Shown here: positions 44,140-54,080 of the stretch, piece after piece | Layout: the number at the start of each line of letters is the position of its first letter | Position numbering within the stretch: position 1 is the first letter of the stretch | Assembly: GCA_037318855.1 (NCBI GenBank) | Contig: CP134874.1 | Location: 1,488,598-1,552,597 of the forward strand | DNA: 64,000 nucleotides | Origin: Candidatus Sedimenticola sp. (ex Thyasira tokunagai) | GTDB taxonomy: Bacteria > Pseudomonadota > Gammaproteobacteria > Chromatiales > Chromatiaceae | Direction of reading: 5' to 3' | Made by a program: the position numbers and the translations under genes | The notes under the pieces: generated by a model | Databases searched by the model: none | Seen by the model: the letters and a program-made list of their open reading frames with translations, nothing else | Told to the model about the DNA's origin: nothing

Positions 44140-45965
44140 GAACTCCTTCGTGCTGAGACACCATTGTTCTGCTTTTGACCAACGATCTCCAGAATGTGGG
44201 CCGCCATGTGTTCATAGGAAAATGTATTGGCGATTGCGTTGGGTGGATTGCGCGCTGTTTCATGCAAACAGCGATATAACTCGTTTCGGGTACTGAAGAA
44301 TAGGCACTCATTCTCCCAAAATGGAGGCTCGGCATGATAGCGGCAATCCCATACTACGGGGATACAGCCGCATGCTGCCGCCTCGGCCAAGCGCTGAGAA
44401 TTGACTTCATGGGGTAATGCAACCAGCGCATATTTTGCGCCATTATAGATTTTGGCGACATCCTCGCCATGTTCAACTTCACCTTTAAAAAATGGCTTGA
44501 TAACAGGATCATATTCCCAGCCCCGTCCATATATTTCCACTTCTATATCGGGAGCCTCGCATAGCCAGCGGACTGTATTGTCCCTGACGATGTAATTTAG
44601 CAGTCGCGGGACGCGGTGTTCGGCTATACCCAACTCTTTTTTGGTGCGTAAAAAACTGTCGTTATGTATGGGTTCACCGGCGACCAGGATTTCTTCGTAC
44701 TTATCCAAAAGTTTTTTTTCATTGGCTTGGAGGTGGCCTATCATCCGTTTATATGAGCTTCCAATAAAGACAACTTTTCGTTTGCGTTTTATGTCAGCAA
44801 GCGGAATAAAAATATCTCTGTCGATGCAGAAACCTTGGCGGTGTATCTCTTTTGCGCCTGAGTGGTGAAGCAATTTGTCAAACCCTTGATAAGCTGAGAA
44901 GACGATGTCCCTTTCGCGCCAGTTAATCTGGTTGCCTGTTGTGATTTCCGGCATTGGGTCTTGCCACCAGACTACATTAAACAGTTCGGGATGCATCCAC
45001 TGATTGTTGGTGTGGTTGATGTTGACCATCAGGTGGGGATTGAAAGCATACTGCTCTTTGGGATGCTGGTAATCAAGCTGCTCCATGGCGTTAACTTCTA
45101 TGGATACCCAAGCCTCGTGGCCCAGTGCCGTGAAGGCCTTAGCAAGCCCCTTGGATGCGTACTGCATCACTTCAGTAAGGCGACTGGCCGGTAGGTAGAT
45201 ACGCAGTGGTCTCTCGGGTGCTATGAGAGGTGGCTTTTGTGTATGACACTTCAGTGTAAACTCCCTGCCAAGAGCATCTCTGTTCTCCAGTACGGTCTGC
45301 CGCAACTGTTTGAATGCCCCATGTAGCTCCTTTTTGTCTTGCTCTGGAACGCCAGGAGGAATCACCAGATGTGCTGGAACCCTGAGTCTGGTCTCAGTGA
45401 AAAAAGTGACCAGATCAACCGATGTAATATTGATCAGATTCTCTGGGGAATTTTCAAAAGCCTCCCCTTCGTAGTAACAGACTTGTAGGCCATAAATATT
45501 GGGGTGTCCAAGATCGACGCGGTTGCGTTGCAGGGCAGTGGCGTAGGCAAGGTTTCTATGAAGAAATAGCGTATCGAGGGCAAGAAGGCTGCCCTGCTCA
45601 CTCAGCAGATGCTGTTCCCTGACTTTTCTGATTTGGTCGATGGTGGTAAAAAAACGGCTTTTTTCATGCTCGAGGACCGCCTCTGGGAGATTCCGGTTGC
45701 CGGGGGAGAATACCTCCGGCAATGGCAGTGTTGTCTGTAGAAAAAGATCAGGCAGTTGAGCGAAAGGCGCGTGGATGAGGTTGATTGGTCCACCCTCTGG
45801 TGGCTCGGCGTCGACATAGATCAGGCTGAGTTGAGTGTCTCTACCCGCCTGAAAGCGTGTAAACTCCTCTTTTGCTGCGCTAAGGGCATCACTTAGTAGG
45901 CTGTAGTATGCGCAGCTGTTGTTGAGTTGGTTCAATTGTACGGCCTCCATGCGGTCGGCCTGCAT
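44136..45965 (-). CDS. Large glycosyltransferase with CgeB-like C-terminus
   Basis: 609 residues. The N-terminal 240 residues are unrecognised. From about 250 a GT-B-like fold is seen: LRIYLPASRLTEVMQYASKG, FNVVWWQDPMPEITTGNQIN, KRKVVFIGSSYKRMIGHLQA, and the sugar-nucleotide site LVALPHEVNSQRLAEAAACG followed by CIPVVWD. This is the spore-maturation (CgeB/Glyco_trans_1_2) type. It is first in the minus operon 45965-39424. Confidence 0.7.
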   Translation of the reverse strand: MQADRMEAVQLNQLNNSCAYYSLLSDALSAAKEEFTRFQAGRDTQLSLIYVDAEPPEGGPINLIHAPFAQLPDLFLQTTLPLPEVFSPGNRNLPEAVLEHEKSRFFTTIDQIRKVREQHLLSEQGSLLALDTLFLHRNLAYATALQRNRVDLGHPNIYGLQVCYYEGEAFENSPENLINITSVDLVTFFTETRLRVPAHLVIPPGVPEQDKKELHGAFKQLRQTVLENRDALGREFTLKCHTQKPPLIAPERPLRIYLPASRLTEVMQYASKGLAKAFTALGHEAWVSIEVNAMEQLDYQHPKEQYAFNPHLMVNINHTNNQWMHPELFNVVWWQDPMPEITTGNQINWRERDIVFSAYQGFDKLLHHSGAKEIHRQGFCIDRDIFIPLADIKRKRKVVFIGSSYKRMIGHLQANEKKLLDKYEEILVAGEPIHNDSFLRTKKELGIAEHRVPRLLNYIVRDNTVRWLCEAPDIEVEIYGRGWEYDPVIKPFFKGEVEHGEDVAKIYNGAKYALVALPHEVNSQRLAEAAACGCIPVVWDCRYHAEPPFWENECLFFSTRNELYRCLHETARNPPNAIANTFSYEHMAAHILEIVGQKQNNGVSARRSS

Positions 45966-46333
45966 TGATTGCTGGAGGCATTATTTTTCCGACATTTTAT
46001 TGACGCCCATGAGTCTGTGCTATCCATGGCGTATGCTGAAAAAATAAATTTTCCATGAAAAACAATGTGTTGCCTGGTCATCACTTTTCGAGCTCATTCT
46101 GGGCTTATTGCGTAGATAAGGAGTGATGCAAATGTCGAGCCATATCGCGGGTGAAGTCAGGGAGTCGTGTGTGGGGCGGGGGCTTTAGGTTTTGTCCTTT
46201 TATGTGGGGTGTTTTCCCAAGGTACGGTGGATGATTCGATCACGGTCCGAGAGGTCGCTCAAGATGGTGCCTCATCTATGGGAGTTATTAATAATGGTTG
46301 GGAGCGGTGCATCGCCCCTTTATGCCGCTGTTA
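45966..46333. other. Intergenic region, 368 bp
   Basis: Lies between the start of the glycosyltransferase at 44136-45965 and the end of the CcsA-like gene, so should hold the promoter of the minus-strand glycan operon. I see no clear promoter. A short plus-strand frame from a GTG at 46167 to a stop at 46337 would give 56 residues with a hydrophobic start (ALGFVLLCGVFS) and four late Cys; it lacks a convincing ribosome site and remains doubtful. Confidence 0.3.
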
Positions 46334-47140
46334 TTAGGGTAATACCAGCTCAACAACCGCCTTACTGCCGAAGTAAGCCAGCATCAGTACAACAAAACCC
46401 ACTAATGTCCAGATCAGCGCTTTCTGTCCACGCCAGCCAAAGCGAAAACGCCCCCACAGCAAAGTACCGAAAACCAGCCAGGAGAGAACCGAGAGGATGG
46501 TCTTGTGCACCAGGTGCTGGGCAAACATGTCGTCAAGAAAGATAAAGCCGGTGGGTAGTGCCAGGGTGAGCAGGACAAAGCCCATGCCGATCATCTCGAA
46601 CAGTAGGGTCTCCATCGTCTGTAGCGGTGGCAGGGCACGGATAAAACCGCCGGGGTGGCGGTGGCGCAGGTGGTGATCCTGAACCGCCAGCAGTATCGCC
46701 TGTACACTGGCCAGGGCGAGGATGCTGTAGGCCAGAAGGGAGATGATGATGTGCGCAAGCAGCCCTCGTGGTGCATCGATTGGCAAAATGCGGGATGAGG
46801 GGAAGTGCATCTCCAGGACGATGGTGAGAATTGCCAGGGGCAGCAAAACGATACCCAGATTCTCCACCGGCTTGGAGAGAGATGAGATCATCAGCAGTAC
46901 CAAAATACCCCATGCGATCAGAGACGCAGCGACAAAGAAGCTGAGGTTAATGCCTCCTTCATTATGGATGCTCTGATACAGTAGCAGGCTGTGAATGACA
47001 ACCCCTGCCAATCCGGTTGCTATACCGGCTACTCGTGGAATACCGCCCCCTCCTTCTCCACGGAACAGGCGGATAGCGATAATAAGTCCACTGCTTAAGT
47101 AGCAGGCGATGGCAAAAAAGGCGGTAAGGTTAGTGCTCAT
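46334..47140 (-). CDS. CcsA/YpjD-like cytochrome c assembly-type membrane protein
   Basis: 268 residues with about eight transmembrane helices: LTAFFAIACYLSSGLIIAIR, ASLIAWGILVLLMISSL, LLAHIIISLLAYSILALASV, and MIGMGFVLLTLALPTGFIFL. This is the CcsA/CcmF-family core. It is divergent from ffh, which is the usual place for the YpjD (CorE-like) member in gammaproteobacteria. Members relate to haem handling or metal efflux control; which applies here is not known. Confidence 0.8.
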   Translation of the reverse strand: MSTNLTAFFAIACYLSSGLIIAIRLFRGEGGGGIPRVAGIATGLAGVVIHSLLLYQSIHNEGGINLSFFVAASLIAWGILVLLMISSLSKPVENLGIVLLPLAILTIVLEMHFPSSRILPIDAPRGLLAHIIISLLAYSILALASVQAILLAVQDHHLRHRHPGGFIRALPPLQTMETLLFEMIGMGFVLLTLALPTGFIFLDDMFAQHLVHKTILSVLSWLVFGTLLWGRFRFGWRGQKALIWTLVGFVVLMLAYFGSKAVVELVLP

Positions 47141-47262
47141 AATTGAGGAGATAATCGCATATCTGCTGTTGTCGGACCATCCTTCAGTGATGAAAGAGGA
47201 CTAGCGTTGGTAAATTCTATTATAATGGTGCGATTATCCGGTGCCAGAGGCATAGAGTAAAA

Positions 47263-48660
47263 ATGTTTGACAATTTGACCGACCGGCTCGGCGGCGTACT
47301 TAACAAGCTGCGCGGGCAGGGCCGACTGACCGAAGAGAATGTAAAGGAGACCCTGCGCGAAGTGCGTATGGCACTACTGGAGGCGGACGTCGCCCTGCCG
47401 GTGGTGCGTACCTTTGTCGATCAGGTGCGTGAGCAGGCACTGGGCGAAGAGGTTATGAATAGCCTTACGCCGGGCCAGGTGTTGATCAAGATCGTCAATG
47501 ACGAACTGATCAAGGTAATGGGGGAGGCAAACGAATCCCTCAATCTGGCGGCGCAGCCCCCTGCAGTCATCCTTATGGCTGGTCTTCAGGGGTCAGGTAA
47601 AACCACCAGTGTGGCCAAGTTGGCGCGCTGGTTGAGGGAGAGTGGCAAGAAGTCGGTGATGGTAGTGAGCTGCGACGTCTACCGTCCTGCCGCTATCGAG
47701 CAGCTGAAGACCCTGGCCGGTGAGGTGGATGCCGAGTTCTTCCCCAGCAACGCCATGCAGAAGCCCCAGTCTATCGCCAGCGCGGCCCTTGAACAGGCAC
47801 GACGCCAGTTCAAGGATGTGCTGATCGTCGATACCGCCGGTCGCCTGCATGTCGACGAGCAGATGATGGGGGAGATCAAGGAGCTGCATGCCGCCATTAC
47901 CCCGGTGGAAACCCTGTTTGTGGTCGACAGCATGACCGGCCAGGATGCCGCCAATACAGCCAAGGCGTTTGACCAGGCACTGCCCCTGACCGGTGTCATT
48001 CTGACCAAGACAGATGGTGATGCCAGGGGTGGTGCGGCCCTCTCCATCCGCCAAATCACCGGCAAGCCGATCAAGTTTCTCGGTGTTGGTGAAAAAGTTG
48101 ATGCTCTGGAACCCTTTCATCCGGAGCGTATGGCCTCCCGTATCCTCGGAATGGGTGATGTGCTCTCTCTGGTGGAGGAGGTTCAGCGTAAGGTCGATCA
48201 TACCAAGACCCAGAAGTTGGCAAAAAAGCTGCAGAAGGGAAAGGGCTTCGATCTTGGGGACTTCCGGGAGCAGATGGAGCAGATGGCCCAAATGGGTGGT
48301 TTGGGATCAATGATGGACAAGTTACCGGGAATGGGCCAGATTCCCGACCATGTAAAGAATCAAGTCAATGACAAGGAGATCACCCGCTCCATTGCCATTA
48401 TCAACTCCATGACGCCCCAGGAACGCAGTTTTCCCAACGTTATCAAGGGGGCACGCAAGCGTCGCATCGCTCTCGGTTCCGGTACTCGGGTGCAGGAGGT
48501 GAACAAGATGCTGAAACAGTTCACCCAGATGCAGAAGATGATGAAGAAGATGAAGGGTGGAGGTATGGCGAAGATGATGCGCGGTCTCAAGGGTAAACTC
48601 GGGCCAGGCGGTGGCATGCCCCCGGGTGGTATGCCTCCTGGCGGTGGTTTGCCCTTCTGA
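47263..48660 (+). CDS. ffh: Ffh, signal recognition particle GTPase
   Basis: 465 residues. N domain (1-90), GTPase domain with VILMAGLQGSGKTTSVAKLA (P-loop), VLIVDTAGRLHVDEQMMGEI (G3), and LTKTDGDARGGAALSIRQIT (G4 TKxD). The Met-rich M domain (about 325-465) ends GGGMPPGGMPPGGGLPF. It binds 4.5S RNA and signal sequences of nascent membrane proteins. TATAAT at 47221-47226 is a plausible -10 with no clear -35. Confidence 0.97.
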   Translation: MFDNLTDRLGGVLNKLRGQGRLTEENVKETLREVRMALLEADVALPVVRTFVDQVREQALGEEVMNSLTPGQVLIKIVNDELIKVMGEANESLNLAAQPPAVILMAGLQGSGKTTSVAKLARWLRESGKKSVMVVSCDVYRPAAIEQLKTLAGEVDAEFFPSNAMQKPQSIASAALEQARRQFKDVLIVDTAGRLHVDEQMMGEIKELHAAITPVETLFVVDSMTGQDAANTAKAFDQALPLTGVILTKTDGDARGGAALSIRQITGKPIKFLGVGEKVDALEPFHPERMASRILGMGDVLSLVEEVQRKVDHTKTQKLAKKLQKGKGFDLGDFREQMEQMAQMGGLGSMMDKLPGMGQIPDHVKNQVNDKEITRSIAIINSMTPQERSFPNVIKGARKRRIALGSGTRVQEVNKMLKQFTQMQKMMKKMKGGGMAKMMRGLKGKLGPGGGMPPGGMPPGGGLPF

Positions 48661-48712
48661 GTCAGCCTATTTCGGTTTGTCGACCAGACTAAAAAATTAG
48701 TGGGAAAAGGGG

Positions 48713-48740
48713 TTCACTTTTTCTCCGAATCGCGTAAAAT
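48713..48740 (+). promoter_or_regulatory. Sigma-70 type promoter of rpsP-rimM-trmD-rplS
   Basis: TTCACT (48713-48718) and TAAAAT (48735-48740) with a 16-base spacer, about 75 bases ahead of rpsP. The leader then contains the small stem CCAGCCGG/CCGGTTGG, which may be a leader structure. The operon is normally driven from this gap. Confidence 0.5.
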
Positions 48741-48814
48741 GCCCTGTTTACTTCCAGCCGGTTGATGCCGGTTGGTGTGTGACAGATTAACTTACATATT
48801 ATTTAGGGTAGGAC

Positions 48815-49066
48815 ATGGTAACAATTCGTCTCGCACGGACCGGCGCAAAAAAGCGGCCGTTCTATCATATTGTTGTGGCTGATAGCCGCAGACCTCGCGA
48901 TGGCCGTTACATCGAGCGTTTGGGGTTCTTCAACCCTATTGCCATCGGTGGTGAAGAGCGTCTGCGTCTCGATCACACTCGCATCGACCACTGGGTTTCC
49001 CAGGGCGCGCAGGCTAGCGATCGCGTTAACAAGCTGATGAAGGAAGCCGCCAAGGCGGCCGCCTGA
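48815..49066 (+). CDS. rpsP: Ribosomal protein bS16
   Basis: 83 residues starting [20 protein letters not shown] with [20 protein letters not shown], both hallmarks of bS16. Binds 16S rRNA. First gene of the rpsP-rimM-trmD-rplS operon conserved across gammaproteobacteria. Confidence 0.98.
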   Translation: MVTIRLARTGAKKRPFYHIVVADSRRPRDGRYIERLGFFNPIAIGGEERLRLDHTRIDHWVSQGAQASDRVNKLMKEAAKAAA

Positions 49067-49097
49067 TAGCTGTTACAGGCCCCGGGCCCAACTGAAA

Positions 49098-49655
49098 ATG
49101 TCGGGATCAGGGGTTGCCAAGACCGGTGATATGGACGATTCATCGGTAGTGAAAAGAGAGGATGACTGGGTCGTTCTCGGCCGTGTTTCCGGCTTCTACG
49201 GCGTTCGGGGTTGGGTCAAGATCTTCTCCCATACTTCTCCGCGAAGCGGCATTCTGCAGTACAGGCGCTGGTATCTCCATAGAGAGGGGACGTGGCAGCC
49301 GTGTGATCTGGAGTCTGGCAGGGAACAGGGTAAGGGCATTGTCGCCAAACTGAGCGGTTTTAATGATCGTGATGAGGTGGCGGAGCTGATAGGAATTGAT
49401 ATCGGGATACCCCGGAATCAGTTGCCGGAGGTTGAGCAGGACGAGTATTACTGGGTTGACCTGAAAGGGCTTGAGGTTCGGACCGTCGATGGAGTTGAGC
49501 TGGGTAGGGTTGATCACCTGTTTGAGACCGGTGCCAATGACGTGATGGTGGTTGAAGGGGATCGCCGAAGGCTGATCCCATTTATCGGCAGTGTCGTCGG
49601 TGAGATAGATCTACAGGCGGGATTGATGACCGTCGACTGGGATCCTGACTTTTAG
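49098..49655 (+). CDS. rimM: RimM, 16S rRNA/30S maturation factor
   Basis: 185 residues. RimM N-terminal barrel with [20 protein letters not shown] then the C-terminal PRC barrel with [20 protein letters not shown], ending [14 protein letters not shown]. Assists maturation of the 30S head. About ten extra N-terminal residues compared with the enteric protein. Confidence 0.97.
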   Translation: MSGSGVAKTGDMDDSSVVKREDDWVVLGRVSGFYGVRGWVKIFSHTSPRSGILQYRRWYLHREGTWQPCDLESGREQGKGIVAKLSGFNDRDEVAELIGIDIGIPRNQLPEVEQDEYYWVDLKGLEVRTVDGVELGRVDHLFETGANDVMVVEGDRRRLIPFIGSVVGEIDLQAGLMTVDWDPDF

Positions 49656-49663
49656 GAGTTACC

Positions 49664-50407
49664 ATGCGTTTTGATGTGGTGACCCTGTTTCCGGAGATGT
49701 TTCGGGCCATGGTGGGTGAAGGTGTCACCGGCCGTGCATTGGACAGAGGGCAGGCAGACCTGCATCTGTGGAATCCACGAAACTACACCAGCGATATACA
49801 TCGTACTGTAGATGATCGTCCTTATGGCGGTGGTCCCGGTATGGTGATGAAGATCGAACCGTTGAAAGGCGTGATTGAAAGTGCTCGTCAGGCGGTACCG
49901 GATTCACCCGTGGCCTACCTGAGTCCTCAGGGAAGGCGCCTCGACCAGGCAGCAGCCCGGGAACTCTCTGGACGAAAAGGGATGATCCTGATAGCCGGAC
50001 GCTATGAAGGGATCGATGAGCGGATCATAAATCGCTACGTCGATGAAGAGTGGTCCATTGGTGACTATGTCTTGAGCGGTGGTGAGCTGCCGGCGCTGGT
50101 ACTGATGGACGCGGTGATCAGGTTGCTTCCCGGTGTACTTGGGGATGCGGATTCTGCCGAGCAGGACTCCTATAGTGATGGGTTGCTCGATTGTCCGCAC
50201 TACACGCGGCCCGAAGTTTTTGATGACGACCAGGTACCCTCGGTATTGTTGGGCGGTAATCATGAAAAGATACGTCGTTGGCGGCTGAAACAGGCGCTGG
50301 GACGAACCTGGATGCGGCGACCGGATCTGCTTGAGGATCGGCAGCTGACCAGTGAAGAGCAGATTTTACTTGACGAATTTATACAGGCGCAGATTGACGC
50401 CAGTTGA
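49664..50407 (+). CDS. trmD: TrmD, tRNA (guanine-N1)-methyltransferase
   Basis: 247 residues. SPOUT-class trefoil-knot enzyme that methylates G37 of tRNAs. [20 protein letters not shown] at the N-terminus, [18 protein letters not shown], and the SAM-binding knot [20 protein letters not shown]. Starts 8 bp after rimM. Confidence 0.98.
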   Translation: MRFDVVTLFPEMFRAMVGEGVTGRALDRGQADLHLWNPRNYTSDIHRTVDDRPYGGGPGMVMKIEPLKGVIESARQAVPDSPVAYLSPQGRRLDQAAARELSGRKGMILIAGRYEGIDERIINRYVDEEWSIGDYVLSGGELPALVLMDAVIRLLPGVLGDADSAEQDSYSDGLLDCPHYTRPEVFDDDQVPSVLLGGNHEKIRRWRLKQALGRTWMRRPDLLEDRQLTSEEQILLDEFIQAQIDAS

Positions 50408-50427
50408 AATAACAGGAGCATACGACC

Positions 50428-50772
50428 ATGAGCAACATTATCCAGGAACTTGAAGCGGAACAGATGGGCCGAGAGGTTCCAGACTTCGGTCCGGGCGATA
50501 CCGTTGTTGTCCAGGTGAAGATTAAAGAGGGTGACCGTGAGCGTCAGCAGGCTTTCGAAGGCGTGGTACTCGCCAAGCGTAACCGCGGCATCAACTCTGC
50601 CTTTACCGTTCGTAAGCTCTCTCATGGTGAAGGTGTTGAGCGTGTCTTCCAGACCTACAGCCAGGCGATTGCCAGCATCGAAGTGAAACGCAGTGGTGAT
50701 GTCCGGCGTGCCAAACTCTACTACCTCCGTGGTCGTACCGGTAAAGCGGCTCGTATTAAGGAAAAGATCTAA
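50428..50772 (+). CDS. rplS: Ribosomal protein bL19
   Basis: 114 residues: [40 protein letters not shown], and [20 protein letters not shown]. Lies at the 30S-50S interface. Last gene of the operon, followed by a strong terminator. Confidence 0.98.
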   Translation: MSNIIQELEAEQMGREVPDFGPGDTVVVQVKIKEGDRERQQAFEGVVLAKRNRGINSAFTVRKLSHGEGVERVFQTYSQAIASIEVKRSGDVRRAKLYYLRGRTGKAARIKEKI

Positions 50773-50800
50773 GCCTTCGACGGCGATCCAGCCCTGTTTA

Positions 50801-50834
50801 AAAACCACCCCGTTTATCGGGGTGGTTTTTTTTG
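50801..50834 (+). terminator. Intrinsic terminator after rplS (probably bidirectional)
   Basis: AACCACCCCG, loop TTTAT, CGGGGTGGTT followed by six more T and preceded by A residues on the opposite side. The A-run on the left lets it also terminate xseA transcripts arriving from the other strand. Confidence 0.85.
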
Positions 50835-50886
50835 CGCACAGTTTTGTGATTGGTGCCGGTTGCGTGGGTTTATTTGGGTGAGAGCA

Positions 50887-52242
50887 TTAGTCGACTGTTT
50901 CGACCCGGCTGGTCAGGCTGCCGTTAGCCAAGAGGGTTTCGATTTGATCCCCGGGAGAGAGGTCATTGCTGCTCAACACAACCCCTCCTTCTGCCGTGCG
51001 GGTGATCGAGTAGCCCCTCTGTAGGGTAGCCAGGGGGCTAAGTGTATCGAGTTTACCCACCGAGGCGGACAGCTGTTGTCCCTTGCGCTGGAGCTGGGTT
51101 TCGATTGCTCGGTTGAGGCGCAGGGCCAACTCGTTAAACTGGCGGTTGAACTGAACAAGTCGGTTGGCTGGTGACAGGGTACGGAGCCCGTTCGCCAGGG
51201 CGGTTAGTCGTGCCTTGCGCCTTGCGGTTGCATTTTGGTACGCCAGTAGCTGCCGTCTCTCCAATTCATCCAGCCGCTGCTGCAATTGCTGCAGACGCAT
51301 GCCGGGGTGATGGCGGTTGAGGCGGTGTTGCAGCTGATCAAGTTTCACCACCTTTCGGCCAAGGTTATGGCGAATCTCCAGAGCAAGGCGTTGTCCCATT
51401 GCAATCAACCTGTTACCCAACTCTTCACCGTCGCGACTCGCCATCTCTGCGGCGGCCGAGGGGGTCGGGGCGCGCCGGTCAGCGACAAAGTCTGCGATGG
51501 TGAAATCGATCTCATGACCTACTGCCGAAATTACCGGTATCGATCCCTGGTGAATGGTACGGGCGAGCTGCTCGTTGTTGAACGCCATCAGATCTTCCAG
51601 GGAGCCGCCACCGCGGGTGAGAATCAGAAGGTCACACTCCTCTCTTCGTTCTGCCAGTCGTAGCGCCTCAATAATTTCGCCTGCCGCGCCATCCCCCTGA
51701 ACGGCTGTCGGATAGATCATTACCGGTATGGCGGGGGCGCGTCGCTTCAGTACCGTTAGCACGTCCCGCACAGCTGCTCCACTGGGAGAGGTGATGATTC
51801 CGATCTGTCTGGGGAATGCCGGCAGCTCCTTTTTTGTGGCGGTATCAAACAGCCCCTCTGCCGCCAACTGCTGTTTCAGTGCTTCAAAGGCCTGCCGTAG
51901 CGCTCCTTCACCTGCGGGCTCCATATGCTCGGCCACCAGCTGAAATTCGCCGCGCCCCTCATAGAGGCCCACTCGCGCCCTGATCAGCACCTTTAGGCCG
52001 TTCTCCGGTTGAAAACGGAGCCGTGCACGCTTCATGCGGAACATGGCGCAGCGTACCTGAGCCTGGGGATCCTTCAGCGAAAAATAGATATGGCCGGATG
52101 AGGGGCGGGCAAGGTTGGAGATCTCACCCTCTACCCAGAGCAGAGGGAAACTGCCCTCCAGAACAGCGCGTACCTCGCTGTTAAGGCGCGAGACAGAGTA
52201 GATATCCCGTTTGTATTCAGGATTTGGCTGTTGGGTGGGCAT
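50887..52242 (-). CDS. xseA: Exodeoxyribonuclease VII large subunit
   Basis: 451 residues from the ATG at 52242; a TTG 13 codons upstream (52281) is in frame. OB-fold N-terminal domain (EVRAVLEGSFPLLWVEGEIS, SGHIYFSLKDPQAQVRCAMF). The catalytic domain has FPRQIGIITSPSGAAVRDVL, LLILTRGGGSLEDLMAFNNE, and VISAVGHEIDFTIADFVADR. Processive single-strand DNA exonuclease with XseB (not in the window). Divergent from guaB. Confidence 0.95.
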   Translation of the reverse strand: MPTQQPNPEYKRDIYSVSRLNSEVRAVLEGSFPLLWVEGEISNLARPSSGHIYFSLKDPQAQVRCAMFRMKRARLRFQPENGLKVLIRARVGLYEGRGEFQLVAEHMEPAGEGALRQAFEALKQQLAAEGLFDTATKKELPAFPRQIGIITSPSGAAVRDVLTVLKRRAPAIPVMIYPTAVQGDGAAGEIIEALRLAERREECDLLILTRGGGSLEDLMAFNNEQLARTIHQGSIPVISAVGHEIDFTIADFVADRRAPTPSAAAEMASRDGEELGNRLIAMGQRLALEIRHNLGRKVVKLDQLQHRLNRHHPGMRLQQLQQRLDELERRQLLAYQNATARRKARLTALANGLRTLSPANRLVQFNRQFNELALRLNRAIETQLQRKGQQLSASVGKLDTLSPLATLQRGYSITRTAEGGVVLSSNDLSPGDQIETLLANGSLTSRVETVD

Positions 52243-52304
52243 TGCGGTTTTATCTTGACGGATATTGTGGTTTTCGGCCAAACAGTGACCTGAGCAGTTT
52301 TCAG

Positions 52305-52333
52305 TTTACCTTGAAAGCGCAAAATTTTATAAT
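52305..52333 (+). promoter_or_regulatory. Sigma-70 type promoter of guaB
   Basis: TTTACC (52305-52310), 17-base spacer, and a perfect TATAAT (52328-52333). The leader of about 130 bases contains an inverted repeat with arms GGGGGCTCTG (52385-52394) and CAGAGACTCCC (52430-52440). This may be a structured leader or a small remnant of the GGAG-type elements. Confidence 0.55.
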
Positions 52334-52469
52334 GGTCAGTTATTCCCGGAATTCGTAAAAAAATCGGCGGATTCTGGATTTGCCGGGGGCTCTGTTAATT
52401 GAGTGCGGGACAATCGCTCACAATTTGTTCAGAGACTCCCAAGATACCTCAAGACTCGGGAAATCAAAT

Positions 52470-53936
52470 ATGCGCCTCGTCCAGGAAGCCTTAACCTTCG
52501 ATGATGTTCTGCTGCTGCCGGCTCACTCCACTGTATTACCAAAGGATGTGAATCTTAGTACTCAGCTCACCCGAGATATACGTCTAAATATACCTCTTTT
52601 ATCCGCCGCCATGGATACAGTGACTGAATCGCGCCTCGCCATCACCATGGCGTTGGAGGGCGGTATCGGCATCATCCACAAGAATATGACCCCGGAAGAG
52701 CAGGCCGCCGAGGTACGCAAGGTCAAACGCTATGAGAGCGGTATCATTACCGACCCCATCATCATAGGCTCTGATTATTCTGTCGGTGAACTGGCTGAGT
52801 TGACCGCGGCCCATGGTATTTCTGGTGTGCCGGTGGTCGATAACGGCAATCTGGTCGGTATTGTAACCAACCGGGATCTCCGCTTTGAGACCCGTATGGA
52901 TGAGAAAGTATCGACCATCATGACGCCAAAAGAGCGCTTGATCACCGTCGATGAGGGTGCTGATCGTAGTGAGGTAATCACCAAACTGCGCAAGAATCGT
53001 ATCGAGAAGGTTTTGATCGTCAACGATGCTTTCCAACTGTGCGGCATGATCACCGTCAAAGATATACAGAAGGCTAAAGATTATCCTAATGCCTGTCGCG
53101 ATGACCAGGAGCGCCTGCGTGTCGGTGCGGCGGTAGGTGTCGGTGCAGGTACCGAGGAGCGAGTGGCGGCTCTGGCCAATGCCGGTGTCGATGTGGTGGT
53201 GGTCGATACCGCCCATGGTCACTCGCAGGGAGTGCTTGATCGCGTTGCCTGGGTGAAGAAACATTATCCGCAGATTCAGGTAATTGGTGGCAATATCGCC
53301 ACTGCCGCCGCTGCACGTGCCCTGGCGGATGCCGGCGCTGACGCGGTCAAAGTCGGTATCGGTCCTGGTTCCATCTGTACCACCCGTATCGTTGCCGGCG
53401 TCGGTGTTCCCCAGGTAACTGCTGTTTCCAATGTGGCTGAGGGACTCGAAGGGACCGATATCCCATTGATCGCTGATGGTGGCCTGCGTTACTCCGGCGA
53501 CATAGCCAAGGTTCTGGCGGCTGGTGCCTACTCGGTGATGGTCGGTGGTCTGTTTGGCGGTACCGAGGAGTCTCCCGGCGAAGTCGAGATCTTCCAGGGC
53601 CGCTCCTACAAATCCTACCGTGGTATGGGATCTATCGGCGCCATGTCCGGCAAGCAAGGCTCCAGCGACCGCTATTTCCAGGAAGAGACAAAAGATTCAG
53701 ATAAGTTGGTCCCTGAGGGTATTGAGGGCCGAGTCCCTTACAAGGGTCCGCTGATCAACGTAATTACTCAGCTCAACGGCGGTATCCGTGCCAGTATGGG
53801 CTACACCGGTTGTGCCTCCATCGATGAGATGCGTACTAAGCCGGAGTTTGTTCGTGTGACTAATGCCGGCATGAAGGAGTCTCACGTCCACGATGTGACG
53901 ATCACCAAAGAGGCGCCCAATTACCGTCAGGGCTAG
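52470..53936 (+). CDS. guaB: IMP dehydrogenase
   Basis: 488 residues from the ATG at 52470, the length of E. coli GuaB; the frame is open 30 codons upstream but not IMPDH-like. Two CBS domains (about 95-205), phosphate site [20 protein letters not shown], and the catalytic Cys loop [19 protein letters not shown]. First committed step of GMP synthesis, IMP to XMP. The stop codon TAG is in the CTAG next to an inverted repeat. Confidence 0.98.
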   Translation: MRLVQEALTFDDVLLLPAHSTVLPKDVNLSTQLTRDIRLNIPLLSAAMDTVTESRLAITMALEGGIGIIHKNMTPEEQAAEVRKVKRYESGIITDPIIIGSDYSVGELAELTAAHGISGVPVVDNGNLVGIVTNRDLRFETRMDEKVSTIMTPKERLITVDEGADRSEVITKLRKNRIEKVLIVNDAFQLCGMITVKDIQKAKDYPNACRDDQERLRVGAAVGVGAGTEERVAALANAGVDVVVVDTAHGHSQGVLDRVAWVKKHYPQIQVIGGNIATAAAARALADAGADAVKVGIGPGSICTTRIVAGVGVPQVTAVSNVAEGLEGTDIPLIADGGLRYSGDIAKVLAAGAYSVMVGGLFGGTEESPGEVEIFQGRSYKSYRGMGSIGAMSGKQGSSDRYFQEETKDSDKLVPEGIEGRVPYKGPLINVITQLNGGIRASMGYTGCASIDEMRTKPEFVRVTNAGMKESHVHDVTITKEAPNYRQG

Positions 53937-53990
53937 GAGCCTGTCGGGCTTTTCCGCAGTAGATCAGTGTTAAACCCGGCAGGCTCCTAG
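53933..53990. mobile_element. 58-bp inverted repeat with CTAG at both ends
   Basis: CTAGGAGCCTGTCGGG (53933-53948) and CCCGGCAGGCTCCTAG (53975-53990) pair at 15 of 16 positions around a 26-base spacer. The left CTAG contains the guaB stop. The ends GAGCCTG...CAGGCTC and the CTAG flanks resemble the other inverted-repeat elements here. In RNA it would also be a strong hairpin. Confidence 0.5.
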
Positions 53991-54010
53991 AGTAAATTCA
54001 GCACAGCAAT

Positions 54011-54058
54011 AACCGCAGTGAAGACCGCTATCGGTTGTCACTGCGGTTCTTTTGTTTG
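54011..54058 (+). terminator. Terminator/attenuator hairpin ahead of guaA
   Basis: AACCGCAGTGA (54011-54021) pairs perfectly with TCACTGCGGTT (54038-54048), followed by CTTTTGTTTG. It lies only 32 bases before the guaA ATG, so no promoter fits after it. guaA expression needs readthrough, or a promoter upstream of the hairpin. Confidence 0.7.
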
Positions 54059-54080
54059 AGGCATCATTGGAAGGCAGACT

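Noticed and set aside
46167..46337. 56-codon frame from GTG with a hydrophobic start and several Cys
   Set aside because: No convincing ribosome site and overlaps the end of the convergent membrane-protein gene; noted only in the intergenic entry.
52599..53657. 352-codon minus-strand frame opposite guaB
   Set aside because: guaB on the plus strand is complete and fully conserved; the antisense translation is His/Thr/Gly-rich without motifs.
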